64,000 nucleotides of DNA, taken from positions 434,001 to 498,000 of the forward strand of contig JAOPHQ010003695.1 in the NCBI GenBank assembly GCA_030340625.1. Direction: 5' to 3'. Below the pieces are notes generated by a model, which had not been told where the DNA came from, made no database searches, and saw only the letters and a program-made list of their open reading frames with translations. This document shows positions 12,086 through 25,400 of this stretch, piece after piece. Position 1 is the first letter of the stretch; every line of letters starts with the position of its first letter. Origin of the DNA: Merluccius polli (Eukaryota > Chordata > Actinopteri > Gadiformes > Merlucciidae). A program made the translations under genes and the position numbers.

Positions 12086-12142
12086 CAGGTATCAAATATC
12101 TAAATATTTAAGCAAACAACCTAAAAACTGTCTGGGGTGCAC
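12086..12142 (-). repeat. Inverted repeat pair, right member
   Basis: Reverse-complement partner of the segment at 11188-11242 (core GTATCAAATATCTAAATATT on the + strand). Confidence 0.6.
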
Positions 12143-13165
12143 CCAGCCACCAGAAACAGGGATTGGGACTGGTCACCCTAAACTACAAGCGCATGAGTAG
12201 CCTATGTGTGTGGCTGGTTTGTGTATATGTTCAAACTATGGTCAAGTGTGCATATGTGTGTATTTGTTTATGTTTTCTAATGTAAAACCAGTAAATAACA
12301 CAAAGCCCAAACCATGAACATTTAAATAGCTAATATTGTAATATCTGCTATCCAAAGGCTATTGGAAAATGCTGGTTTACACACACACACACACACACAC
12401 TGAAACCTAGTTGTGGATTTTCTATCCATCTCTCCATCTCCCTCTCTCTATATCTATACATCTCCATCTTCGATATATAACTATATAATTACATGGGACT
12501 ACACATCACATACACATCTTTGCGTGCTCTGGTCCTCAGACGGTTAAAGCAGTCGCCTCCACAGGGACGTAGCACACTTTAATAGAGTTCAGGAAGTTAA
12601 TGATGTTAGATGAATTATCCAATGGAATCGATCCGTCTATGCTCGTGTCACCACCCAAATCCCCCACAGGGGAATTAAAATGAGTATGATCAGTCACTCA
12701 CATGTAACATGCACATGCACATTCACATAGATTACATACTGAAATTTGCTTTATGTTTGAAAACACAATTGAGCTGCCCTGTGTGTGGGTGTGTTTGTGT
12801 GTCTGTGTGTGCATGTGTGTGCAAACACATATTGTAAATCCAACAAATGGAGAATGAAAGAGCAATTGTTTTTATACACCTGAGCCCAAGTCCAAGATAA
12901 TTGTTGTTTGTCCCATAGTGATTTTTATAATCATCATTTCATTTTGAAGATCAAAACACAACCAAGAGGGACAAGAGGAATCTAATAATTGAATGGAGGT
13001 TCATATGAGCGGTAGTCCTACTGTGGGAATTACCCCAAATGACCACAGCAAAAGTATTACTAAAGTATGCGTACAGATATTCACTCCAGGTTCCCTATAT
13101 AGAATACCCACAATGTAACTGGTTGTACTGGATTAATAACAAATATACGGGATCGTTGGGCCAAT
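12143..13165. other. No recognisable feature
   Basis: AT-rich DNA with short CA/TG runs at about 12378-12400 and 12781-12820. No gene, structured RNA or element end is recognised. Confidence 0.4.
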
Positions 13166-13168
13166 CAT

Positions 13169-13335
13169 GATAGTCTAGTCATGGTTAGAGGCGTTCCAAA
13201 CCCAGGTGACATGTTCTGGGTTCGAACCCCAACGTCCACATCCACTTGCCCTGAACTCCCTACCTGCTCCTTTATTACGTGCATCTGATTTCACTGTAAG
13301 TCGCTTTGGATAAAACTGTCCGCTCAATGAGTCGA
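13169..13335 (+). mobile_element. tRNA-derived SINE
   Basis: It carries an A-box-like TAGTCATGGTTAGAGG, a B box GGTTCGAACCC (13219-13229), a tRNA-unrelated body, and the tail GTAAGTCGCTTTGGATAAAA. Pol III internal promoters plus this tail are the standard build of fish SINEs (known). No clamped tRNA cloverleaf is possible, so it is not a tRNA gene. It is probably an old copy. Confidence 0.7.
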
Positions 13336-14870
13336 TAGACAAAAATTCAACTAACACAGTTAGATTAACAAAAGTAAATCAATAAAAGTAGACTTGTAGT
13401 ATGGCTGGCAGAGGACACATATACAACAGTTTTTGACGTTTGCTTGGTGTTTCTACTCTGTCTGATACAAAGCAAAGCTTGGAAGTGGATGTTAAAATGA
13501 AACAAATCGCACCACATACAGTCACTTTCTATACTGGTGTCATTAAACCTGTAGAAAAACACAGTGACTCGCAACGAGGCAGCAGAATAACAGAAGAGAG
13601 TGGAGGAAGGTGTGTGTGTGTGTGTGCACGTATGCAAGTGAGTGAGCAATCTGTGTGCGAGTGAGTGAGCAATCTGAGGAGAGAGCAAAGAAATGTGTAA
13701 GGGACATGCAGATGGCGGCAGAGAGAGATTGATGGAGCGAGGGATACAAATGTATAGAATAAGACTGAGAAAGAAAGATGGACATAGGGAGATAGAGAGA
13801 GGGGGACTCAGATGTTTAGAAAAATACTGGGAAAGATGGATTGAAAGAGGTGTGTAGAGGAAGAGAGATATGGATGGAGAGAGGGATATAAAGATGGACA
13901 GAGAAAGATGGATAGGGATATATTTATAGAGATGGATAGAGTGAATGCCAAAGACAGAAGGATAAAGAGAGAAAAAAACTTAATTTAACCCTGGGTGTTC
14001 GCCATGGAAAACTCATCCAGGCTTTTGGATTCTATAGCTGCTAAATAAAGATGAACAAGGATCACCAGTGTCCAGTGGTGCGAGGGAATGCTGCCAAATA
14101 CTGTCTCTTTTTTCATTATTTTCATTATTTGACTCTGATATCCCGGGCCCATTTCATTACAACCTTGGATGTCTATAAATAACAAAAAAACACTGAAAAA
14201 ACTAAAAAATGTAAATCTGTTAAATGATATAGAAATAAAATCTATTCTGTAATGTAACCCAAAATGTATCAAGCATATTCTCTCAAATCTACACAAATAT
14301 GAGAAAATTCCAGTGGTCGACAGCTACATGCATGGAAACTTCATGCTTCACGCGTGTTAATATCTTCAATTTTAGCATTGTTTTAATATCTTTATTTTTA
14401 TCATTGTTTTATGATTCTTATTTCTGTACAAAAAAATGGAAATAAAGTCTGTATTGAAAGTTGTTTTTTAGTTTTTTTTAATTCAACTTCTTGTGCGCCT
14501 GATTGAGTCTTGGTGCTCCATGTGATGAGAAAGCATCTCGAAGAGAGTGGATAATCATCACTCACACACACAAATCACACACTCATACAATCAGACACAC
14601 ATGGACACGCACTTGTGCATACACTCACACAAACACACACACATATTCTGTACAATCGCACACACCAACACGGCATGAAAGTCTGTGTTGTGAATGAGTG
14701 TGAATGAGACGAGCATGCAGTTCCTCTAGTTTGCAGTGGTTGGATGCAGAATGACCCGCCACCATTCAATGGGAAGAAATTGCATTTCATTCTCGTAATA
14801 CAAAGCCAATAATTTTTTCCTTTGTTCAGTTAGTATCTCAGTGGCTAGTTCATCTTCATATTATGTATTT
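13336..14870. other. Non-coding stretch, purine-rich and CA-rich
   Basis: 13680-13980 is GA/GATA-rich on the + strand. 14560-14660 is CA-rich and degenerate. No exon, RNA gene or clear element boundary is seen. Confidence 0.45.
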
Positions 14871-14876
14871 TATGAG

Positions 14877-14970
14877 GTTGTGGTTGACAGTTGTATTTAC
14901 TTAAATTGTTGGATTGAATATGAATGAGTTTTGGCCATAGACAAGTGTGAGGCGGTCATTCTCAATGTGC
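14877..14970 (+). repeat. Dispersed repeat copy (partner at 35801-35890)
   Basis: The block with GTTGACA, TTGAATATGAATGA, TTTTGGCCATAGAC and GTGTGAGGCGG is found again in the same orientation at 35801-35890. The similarity also extends upstream (GCATG-AGTTCCTCTA in both copies). I do not recognise the family. Confidence 0.6.
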
Positions 14971-15850
14971 CAAATATGGATCTTTTCCACTGCTGGTTGG
15001 AAAAATATCAAACAATGGGGCTGTCCATAGAAGGCAAATCTACACCCTCAAAATGGTCATGTGCAAACCAATGGATGACGTCACAGACTATTTTTTTCTT
15101 TACAGTTTGTGAGAAACAGCCACACATACACTCCCCACACACACGCACACACACAAACACAAACACACACACACACTAACTCGTACATGCACACCCATTA
15201 GCTCACACACACATGCACACATTCGTACAAGCAGTGAACGACATCAGTAAATGTTGTACGCCCCTCATTTGCATATAAATGTGTTTCATTTTTCCACGTC
15301 GTAGCAGTGGTTCTGTTGTAATGAAATTAGCGTGCAGCTGCCGGCGCGCAGGTCTCCTCGGATGAGGGTTAGCAACACTAACTGCCATGTGCAGCCGCAG
15401 ACTTACTAATAAACTGTAATATTTCTCTTCCTGTTCTTGGTCCATTTTTTTCTGTCTCCCCCTTCCCCTAAATTGTTAATGGTCCTTCTGCATATTCGAG
15501 TGGAGTTCTACCCACCCAAATGAAAAATAATCAAACAATGGGTCATAAAACAAGCCAAGTTCAACCATTGTTCAGGCCAGCAACAACAATCCTGCATCCC
15601 TCCCCCACAGGTATCACAGATGGTATCTTCCAATTAACCTCTTTGCCCATATAGCTGGCCCATATATCCCATATTGCTGGCTCAAACCAGCCGGCAAGTC
15701 TTTTGTCAGCAAAGAGGCAAGTTATTGTGGTGCCTGTGGGGTGGCCATCACAGTACGACTGAAACAAAAGAAAAGGTCATGTCTCGCCCCTCATTAACAT
15801 TATCCTGAATCGCTAACAAGTTCAAGGGTCACCTTTGTTGTTGGGGGAAG

Positions 15851-15945
15851 GATAGTCTAGTGGTTAGAGTAATGTCCACAGTCTACCTGTAGGCATCCTT
15901 GAGCAAGATGCCCCTTACCCCCTACCTGCTATTTAATGACCCATT
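15851..15945 (+). repeat. SINE-like fragment
   Basis: GATAGTCTAGTGGTTAGAGT resembles a SINE tRNA-derived A box, followed by CTGTAGGCATCCTTGAGC and ACCTGCTATTTAATG, which align with the fragment at 1390-1540. The B box is missing or degraded. Confidence 0.4.
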
Positions 15946-16066
15946 TCTGGATTCCCATGGCTGCACTTTTCCTTCAAGAAGACTTTGTTTCAAAGTGGCC
16001 CATCTCTGTTAACTATTCTACATTGTATTTGGACCTCAAATGGTTAGTTCACGATTTTGGCTCATC

Positions 16067-16549
16067 CGCCTTTTGTGATCCTTCCCGGTGTTAGACAAGA
16101 GCAGTGAGAACACTTTTATGTCGATCGCTTCAGTGATCCCCCCGCCATACGTAGCCAGTAGCATTAGCATTAGCATTAGCGTGCTGATGTAAATTCCCAG
16201 GTGCCAGAGCATTAGCTCCACAGCTCATGAATCTATTTACATGTGTATATCTGGACACAACTGATTTGAAGCACTTGACCAGAAGGAAATAGTGCTGCTT
16301 GTAAAAAAAAAAATCCCATTTGGGGTTCTCTTTTTTAACATAGTTTATTACAGATATACCCACATAAATAGACTGTTTGCATTATCTGGAAGGTGTATTA
16401 AGTTGAGTTGTGGAGCTAATGCTCTGGCACCTGGGAATTTACATCAATGGGCTAATGCTACCAGCTACATACAGGGGCTCACTGAACCGATGGACAAAAA
16501 AGTGGTCTCACTGCACTTGCTTTACCCCTGGGAAGGATCACAAAAGGCG
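16067..16549. mobile_element. Imperfect foldback repeat of about 480 bp
   Basis: Two arms read toward a centre at about 16310. The outer motif CGCCTTTTGTGATCC is at 16067 and its complement ends at 16549. Both arms share GTAAATTCCCAGGTGCC, AGAGCATTAGCTCCACA and, nearer the centre, GGTATATCTG-like sequence. Arm identity is roughly 80% by eye, so it is older than the three large foldback elements. The left arm carries a GCATTA triplet expansion. No target duplication is seen. Confidence 0.6.
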
Positions 16550-16559
16550 AAGACAAAAT

Positions 16560-19500
16560 TATTAAAAAGTATTCTCTGTAATATTGGACATAGAGATTTG
16601 TTTCTCACGATGTTGTCAATAGATTTCATGAGCTATTTTTTACTTCTTCGTTGCTTGTTCATTGCTCCCCCTGACGTAAGGCATTCTCATTTTATTGACT
16701 ATAAATCTGCTTCTCCGCATGTGTGTGTGTGTGTTCTCATCTACTTTTCCAGTCGTTTCACCATCCTAATCCGGAGATAAACCGGCAGGATGAATGGATA
16801 TGGATATTAAATCACCTCAGCCGAACCACGCAACTGGAAAAGTAGAATAATCGTCATATTGTATGTCATATATTATATTCGTATTCATGTCATTATGTCA
16901 TAGCCTATCATCATACATGTCATCTCACATCACATCATATAATGCCATACATGTCGCATCGTATACTAATTCTATAAAAAAGTAATTAACAACAATAGAC
17001 CCTTTTCACAGAGCTGTCATAGCAGGGCAAACACAGATCTAGCCCCTGTTATGACCAGGCTCTGAGGTCGCAACAAAAAGGGAGACCATGCATGCCAATA
17101 ACTAAATCAAAAGGTTTTGTCTAAACAAAAGTGTACGTTACCAAAGCATCCTATGACGTATGTAGGTCTATAACATCAGTAGTGGAGTGTGGTGTGTGGA
17201 TGTATAGAACATGTATGGTGGGAGTGTTGTATGGTGTGGCAACAGATAAACCACATAGTGGAGAATGAAAGACCGAGAGCCTGAGGTGGCTGAACTTGTA
17301 TAGCTCCAGGCCAAGCCTGCCCAGGTGACCCACACCACCTGACGACCCTCTCAGCTCCACCCACCAATCTTTGTCACCCACAGGTAACCAAAGGCAGAGA
17401 CCAGTGGAGTGAGATTAAAAGTGAAAGTCAGAGTGAAAGGGCTGTCACAACCCCAACGTCAACATTGGGTAGGTAGGCAGGTGTTTTATTTAGAGCTGAG
17501 TGACCTCCCAGTGGGCGAGGTCGGTGACTCCCAGTCATAGCGAACCTTAAGGCCTCAAAAAGGTCAAAGGGAACACCACATGTCCCTGACCACGAGACGA
17601 AAAATGAGCAACGGGACGGGGGAGTATGATGGATGGAGCATGGAAGGATGAGTGGGAAATGCAATATGAATGACCTTTTGGGCTGCGACGCTGGGCTGTG
17701 CGTAAAACAAGGTGTGTTTGCGTCCGCTGCACTTTAGCATACTTGGCTCCAGCACAAGGTGGTTAGGGGGAGGTGGTCTTCTGAAGGTTCACCATGGCTT
17801 TTGTTACCATTACAGGTTCAATTATACCCCCTCCCAGCACCTTAATACTCAAATTGCGTTGTTTTGCACCATCTCGGGTGTCGAATGTGGACAAATGTCA
17901 CTCGTCGGCCACAGGCTAGTGCACTTATGCACTTTGGTTAACAGTAAGCATACACCGGAGAGGTTGCGGATAATGTGTTCTGTGGTCCATTAGCAGAGGA
18001 AACGGGGTTGGTAGCAGACCGAGGTCTGTAATATAGTCCTCATTTGCCCCCCCCCCCCCCCCCCCCCCCTTCACTGCTGTAGCTAACATGGATTGGGACA
18101 CCTTGCCATTGTTTTGGCATCTTCACCCAGGTTTAGTTGCTGTGGTTATCGGGTCAAATTCAGCAGCTCAAAGTATGTCTGTCTGTTTGTCTGTCTTTCT
18201 ACCTACCTATACGTTTTCCCTGAATGGGAAATGTAGTTGAGGTCTGAGTGCTATTGTAGCTACTGCAGTCCGTCTCCACCACTCTGTCCAACATGTTTAT
18301 CTGGTGTGGTTCTCCAAACCAGATACTACAATAAGGTTTTTCCTCTTACGAATGTTCAAGCCTCCTTTTTAAAAGAAAAAAAAAATGGTCAAAAAAATGA
18401 TCTTCTCACACATGCTATATTGCCGGATGCTACATTTTGTAATGGTGAGAGCTTAGCTTGTATTATTCTCAAATCGCAAGTGTGAAAGAATTGGCAAGAT
18501 CTTTTAGGGAAATGTGGGACTGTGGCTCCGCATAGCAAACAGACTCCCATCTGTAGATCTTTTCAGGAAGATTTGCAAACCTTTGGGAGTGTTTAACTGC
18601 TCATTTCTCCGCCTGTTACAAAATGTATCACCGTTTTTTGGCCACTGGCATCTGTTGCCTGGGTTTAATATTATGCTTAGATATGCAGCGTCTTAATAAT
18701 GGCTAATCTTCATTTCAAAGACAACAGACTTAAGTTAATTTCACTAGTGCTAAAGGAAATACTAGACCGCTTATTATGTTTAGGTGTTAAGGCATTGAAA
18801 TGTTTTTTCCCCCTTATTACACCCTCCACACCTTTGTGGTGTGGAGGGTTCATTACCAAAAATAATATCATGTGACGGTGGATACAGAAAGGGTTTTCAG
18901 TTCTAGTGATAAAAAAACCCATGTTTTTCTTGCTGTTTGTTTGAAGATTTAACCTAAGACATCTCATAGTACCACATTCTCACACCATCATATCATTGTG
19001 TGTGTGGGCTGGCGATGAACGCTAGCCCACACACACTGTCATGGCCTATGTTGTAAATGCACACTCCACGGCAACAAAAATGTGCATCCCACTTATAAAT
19101 AAAAAAAACCCTCATACGTATGCATAGAGAAGAGACTTGAATGACCATTTCATGTTCAGAAGACAATCAGATTGTATTTTTATTTTTTTTACTGAAAATA
19201 CAGGCAATGGAAACAACAAGCTTATGAGGCTGTTATTTATAGTTTAAGCAGGAGAGCCATTTTAATGTTGGACTGCCGTTAAATCTGCCCGTGATTAATG
19301 GGTATCGTCAACAGTGTTTGCTACCGTGCACTGCTAAGATGCCTATGCTTGATACGGCTAATCTGTTTCCAAAACCCACCTTTTCTTCTGCCTCTTATCC
19401 TTTCAAACTCTCAGGTTTCACACACACCCTCCAATCACCTCCACCACCACTACCACCACCTCCACACCTACAGCCACCATTATCTATGTCAAACACCCTA

Positions 19501-20807
19501 GCACCCCCACTTACACAGCACGCACACCTCCAACACCACCACCAAAGCCTCTAACATCACCTTCATCACCACCACCACCCCTCCACCTATACCACCTCCA
19601 CCATCACCTTAGTCACCCCTCCACCTGCACTGCCCACTCCACCATCGCATCCATCACCACCTCTTCCACCATCACCACTCCTCTACCCCTACCACCTCCA
19701 CCTCCACCACCACCATGATCACCTCTCAGCACAACAAGGAAAGGACATCAAAATAATCGTAATAACACAGCCTGCACTGCTTCATGTTCAAAGATTCAGC
19801 TAATTACTGACAGTTGTCCTTTCCTCCTCCTGCTCTTCATCAATCACCGACAGCAAAAGTAAAGTGAAGTACAACTTTAGAAGTTCCACCTTTCGTTCTT
19901 TTTTTCTGCCGTCTGCCGGCGTTTCCCCAGGGAAACACTAGCGTGTTGCTATAGATGCTTATTTGTTTGCCATGAGTGGAGGGAAAAAATATTTAAGTTT
20001 GCAAAACTGTGAACGTTTCTTTGGGCGAGGGGAAGGTGGTGGTGTTTGGGGCAACTTATTATGAAATCGATGGAACATAATTGCCCTTTAGTGCAAACAC
20101 TAGCAAAGTTTATATTCAGAAGAGTTTCACAGCAATGCAACATTGTTATTGTGACACATCCGATCCCCGGTAACTTGAGTCTATCTCTCAACTAACATAT
20201 TCATCTCCCTCTCTCTCTTTTTCCCTTCTTTCTCCTCTTCCTCTTCTCCTTGTGTCCTTTCTGTTCGGGCATCTCCATGCTTCCTTCGTGGCGTTCGTCT
20301 TTGATGCTCTGTCCACCCCCATTCCCTACCCCTCTGCATATAGGTAAGTGATCTACTCTCCAATCCCTTGTTTTCTGGTGGAGTTTGTCCGTCACAGTTT
20401 AATGTCCAGTCAACACCCTCTGCAGTCTCAACATGCCTTTATTTGTATATATTTCTTTGTTTTTGCAATGCCAATCTAGAGGCGAAAGTGAGTGCGTGAG
20501 TTTTGTATTTATTTTTTTCCTGCGGAAAGTATATAGCTTTCGCCCGCAAAGCGTGTAATTTGGTGTTGACATTCAAGTATGACAGGTGTGTGTGTGTAGG
20601 TCTGCTGGGATGGGATGATGGATGGGAGGGGAAGAGAGGGGTGGTGGGGTGACAGCTGTGGGGCTGCTTGTTGCGAATATGTTGTGGGTGTTTATGCTTG
20701 TATTGTCAGCTAAAAATGTGCATGTGTCGCAGCTGTACATGCTCAGTAAAAGTTTGCATTGTTGTTTGATAAATCTCAAATGAAAGTATACATTTTTACA
20801 TTCACAT

Positions 20808-20888
<81 letters not shown>

Positions 20889-21080
20889 CACTCGATCATT
20901 TATTCAATATAATGTTGATGTATAAAGAAGTATATGCAGTGTCCTGTATCCTGCATAAAATATAATTTTATGAGTAACTCATTGTGGTTCATTACCGTGA
21001 GATGTGATATTAAGTTGTCTGGTCCTATTTCTAATTGGACTCAGTTTATGTTTTCTGTATTTAATACAGCAGTACTATCT
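16560..21080. other. Non-coding stretch with microsatellites
   Basis: Contents: a 23-base C run (18047-18069), a small hairpin at 18829-18851 (ACCCTCCACAC stem), a hairpin near 19002-19037 (TGTGTGGGCT/AGCCCACACA), a CCA/CCT-rich stretch (19430-19720), and a compound (TC)n(TA)n microsatellite at 20813-20885. I see no supported exon. A GTAAGT after a pyrimidine-rich stretch at about 20344 was considered and rejected as a splice donor. Confidence 0.45.
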
Positions 21081-21094
21081 TTACATGTACTGCT

Positions 21095-22480
21095 GTCTTG
21101 TTATGATCTTAACGGGTGGAGGACCCAAATGGAGCGTGGCTCATGTGGATGGAAAACCGGGGTTGATACACTGCATAGTTGATGATGTGAGCCGCAGGTG
21201 TGACTCGTCAGAGCAGGAGAGTGAGGTGGATGATTAGACCAGGGAGGAGCCAGAGTCTGGAGATACGCCCATCAACAGAGTACAAAGACAGACAAGGCAG
21301 ACTGGGGAGAGGGTGCAGTGACAGTACCACCCCCCCCCCCCCCCCCCCCCCCAAGGACTGGATCCCCGACGGGCCACCAGAAACATCGAGCTGGGTGGGT
21401 GGTGGTCTAGAGGAGGGACACAAGGGCGAGTGGCCTTGGGCTGAGGAACAAGGGAGCCGGGGAGGCAGCCGGCCCTGGCCAGGGGCCTAGAAACTGGCCA
21501 GGCAGGAGACTTCGGGTGGACAGCCTGGGACGAAAAAGGAGACTTTGGTTGGATGGCTTGGGTCGAGACAGGAGACTTCAGGTGGATGGCCCGCGACAAG
21601 ACAGGAGACTTTGGGCGGCGGCCCAGGAGCAGGGCAGAGGTCGAACAGGGACCCCCAGATTGATGGCTAGGGGACTGGACAGGGACGGGGCAGCAGACCT
21701 CAGGCGGATGGCCTGGGGACTGGCCCGGGACGACACAGGGGACCTTGGGCAGACAGCCCGGAGGCAGGGCAGAGGCCGAACGGTCAGGGACGGGGCAGAA
21801 CGCCTCAGACGGGCGGCCTGGGGGGCGCTCAGGACGTCAAACACGGAGCCAGGTTACAAGGCGGAGCAGGTCAGGAGGGCGACCAGGGGACAGGACCGGA
21901 GGGCAGCACAGCCTGGGATGACGGCTTGGAAACTGATGCTGCAGGGGGAGCAGCTCAGGGGAACGGCCGCTCAGGAGGACGTTCACAAGGCAGGAGGTTG
22001 GTGGAGTTGGCCAACTGTAGCTCTGGCAGGACATCCCCGGCGATGGCTGATGGCACCGGGGCAGGCTGCAGAGTAAATAGTGTCAGCTGGGAGCCAGGCA
22101 GGTGAACCAGTGGGCTCTGGGAAACAGGAGGCTGCTAGAACGCAGCCACTAGAGACTGTTGTAGCTCTGGCTCAGCCCCATCACCAGGAGGTAGCCCAGC
22201 GCTAGCGACGGGCTGTGTGTCCCTGGGGCCAACTGCTGGACTACTCCCAGAGTCGACCACTCGACCTGGGATGGGATTCACACCTGTGCGAGAGGCTGGG
22301 CTAGTGTCAGGGCTTTAGGTGGAGTAAGAGACAGGGCTAGGAAGGTGAAAAACAAGGCAGAGTACAGAAATTGGCTCCAAGTTAGGTGCTAACCTAGCAT
22401 TAGAGCTAGGGATAGGGTTAGTGACAGGTCCTGGGACAGGGGAAATGACAAGGCTAGGAACGGGAACAGAAAAAGAAAGG
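21095..22480. repeat. GC-rich dispersed repeat with degenerate minisatellite
   Basis: It starts near CGGGTGGAGGACCCAAATGG and has GTGACAGTACC followed by a 23-base C run (21330-21352). It then has a degenerate array at about 21505-21830 with units like GGAGACTTCGGGTGGA and CAGGCGGATGGCCTGGGG, spaced about 30-40 bases. I recall similar GTGGAGGACCCAAATG sequences as common in fish, but I cannot assign a class. The 186-residue frame through the array (21516-22076) is Arg/Gly-rich repeat translation, not a credible protein. Confidence 0.5.
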
Positions 22481-25400
22481 CGAAGTGGTGACTCAACAGA
22501 TGGTAAAGATACTTTACATTAAGTATATAAGTATAAAAACAGCTTTGAGTAACAGGAAAGTTACTGCAGATGCATAAAAACCGACCAAATGTTCATGTTT
22601 TATCTAAAAGATTAATTTTGCATTCACGTTCACTTTGAATCATATTGGATTTTTTTTGTTTTGTTTTGATGCAGCAATAAAAAAGACCAAATTTTCTAAG
22701 GTTGTGGTTTAGTCGACTTCAAAAAGGAAGTGAAAGTCCAACCGGAGCAACATTGATTGAGTTTATGGTTCCCCCCTTTTCATTCCATCCACCTTTCCCC
22801 TCTGTCAATGTGTAACACCTTTTTGTAGCACATAGCTCAATCAAAACACCCCCGGCCACTTAAACAACAGATCGACTAGCCCCCGAGTTTCCCTTGTGAT
22901 TTCATTGTGGTCGCGGCGGTAAAAAGGTCACCCTTTTATCCTCAAAGATCACACATTACTGTGGTAAGTGCAATCTCTTTTTATATACTGAAAGCCTCTT
23001 TAAGTGATGACAGCCATTTGATGAAAAGCTGTAACTCTTGCTCTCTTGTTTCTCCTTCCTCCCTCTAGTCCTCATGGCCATTTATAGATATAAGCCTCTA
23101 GTGGTCACTTATAGCAGTGCCAGTAGCACTGTTATAAGAACATAAGCAGGAAATTAGCTAAAAAAAAACAATTCAACAAACAAACAAAAGGGAAACGCAA
23201 AGAAAAATCAATAATACATTTGCAAAGCTTGCAAACACTGAGGTTGAAAGGTGCTTGTGATATTTAAAGTGGCAAGCTTGTGTGTAGGTTTTATTGTTAC
23301 ATGTGTACATTGTGTTGTATTGTTAACCAGGCCATTATACACAATATCAAAACATGTAGTGGCTATGTTAGCCTTGTGTTGTTTATTCATATTGTCAAGA
23401 AAAAAATCAATATCAATAGTGCTGTGTGTAACAGTCCCTGAACCTAGAAAGCATGAGCAGATTTGACTTCCATCGTAAATCCTGGTAGCCTATTGTAGTC
23501 TCCTAATCTTGGGATTACATAGGCTCGTACACAGAATACACTCTTGTCACGAAGGCTGGATCGAGTGACTTCTAAGACTTATAGCTAGGCTATAGAAAAG
23601 TGGGAACTCAGGGGAACACAGATCACATAAAAAACCTGCAGTTGGCTCCATTTACATTTTTGGCTAATTTCCCCTGTTTCTTTTCTTTTGAACTTTACAT
23701 GAGCCATTATCTTGTGTCTTTATAAAATTTTAAAAAAAAATAGCCACTACAGTGTACAGACAGTGTGGCTATATTGTGTGCGTGCGCATGCGTGTGTGTA
23801 AACAGATGCTGAGTGTCCATGCTGTGAATCGCGTGGTGCAGATGAGGAACGGTGGCAAATCTTTGCTTCTTTTCATCCGTCTAATGCCTTCCACCAACAA
23901 AGCAATCTGCTTATGGAAAGCTTTTGATAAAGTCTGTTGGCTACCAGACAGCAACAAGCTTTTGTTACATCAACAACAAGCTTTTGCTCATTACAATATT
24001 ATTTATTTTAAGTACTCATTTTTCAATTTTTTCAGGGAATCCACAATATCAGAAATTAAGTTAACATATTTTGCTAGCTTGCTATATTGCTTTGGCCAGG
24101 AGCCTGCGTTTAGCTCATCCAAGTCAAGCCCATATAGTGCAGAAAGGTATCGCGGTTGTTGTGGGATTTCAATCTTGTGATAGAAAAGTTCAGCAGCATT
24201 TAAGGTTTAGTAGCATATAAATACTGATTTATCTGCCAAACGCAGTGTCATTTATTTGTGAATCTTTTAATTTTGATAACCTTTTTTTTATTTGTGAATC
24301 GTTTTATTTTGAAAACTGCTATTTATTTCTTTGGGCTTTTTAAAAAATCTATGAAATTATATTAAAATAATCATGGTATTTTAAATTGCAAATTTAATTT
24401 GCAACATGCAATATCCTCAAAGAATATTTTTGTATGCAAGAGGATACAATTAAATGAAAAATTCATGGCAACAGCATATGTTCAACTGTGAACATCTGGC
24501 AGGTGTTGAATCTACTGTTTATGTTTATTGTATCAGCAAGTCCTTACATATTGATACAAAAATAAAATAATTATATATATGGTGAGTTTGACTTTATATC
24601 TCAACTGTGTGTGTGTGCGTGTGTGTGTTCATATTCACAAGTCACATTCCCACATTGCTCTTTTTTTTGGTTTCGCAAACTCATCAGAACATTGACACTT
24701 CACACAGGTTCAACCTTTTCTCTTTCTATTTCAGTGCTATCATGTGATAATGTGTGATCTTCTCCATAAGGAAACCACATTCCTAATTGCACAGTTTAGC
24801 TTTCTGATTACACACACACTCACTCACATTGTACAAAGAACACTTTAGCGGCAAAGACGCCATGCTAACCTGTGGGTTGTAGCGCTTCTCAACTTTGATG
24901 CACCAGGCTAGCCAGCTTGCATCAAATAGTTCTACGCCATGTTATGGAAAATGAATGGCACTTCTTCCGTTGGTTTAGTTTCTTTTTTTTCCAAACTGAC
25001 CCGGCTGTTGTGTGTGTGTGTTTGTGTGTGTGTGTGGGGGGGTGGGAGTGGCGTGTAAATGCCTGGGTTGAATTTGGTCATTTGTTATATTGACAGCGGT
25101 GGTGAAGGCTTCCCATCGATTTCCCATCGACGCGTCAGTTTTGAGCAGCAGATAACCACCACAGACGGTTTCAGATTAGCACCTGCCATTTTGTTCTTTC
25201 TTTTTTTTGCCCAGACGGCCGTGGACGGATGCCACAAAGGACAGCCCAAAGTCAGACATCTTCCCAAAGTCACCCATCCTACAAATGTCGACCTCCCATC
25301 ATCTCCCTTTTCCCAACCAGCTCCATCATGCCAACAATACATCAGCACACACACATTTTCACACACACACACACACATCCTTCTTCTTCCCAAGCAAGTT

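Noticed and set aside
13219..13229. B box as part of a tRNA gene
   Set aside because: No cloverleaf can be drawn and the 3' part is a SINE tail.
20344..20350. GTAAGTG after a pyrimidine-rich stretch as a splice donor of a host exon
   Set aside because: No open exon with a convincing acceptor precedes it, and no protein homology is seen.
21516..22076. A 186-codon Arg/Gly-rich frame
   Set aside because: It translates a degenerate minisatellite, and the opposite strand is also open. No homology recognised.
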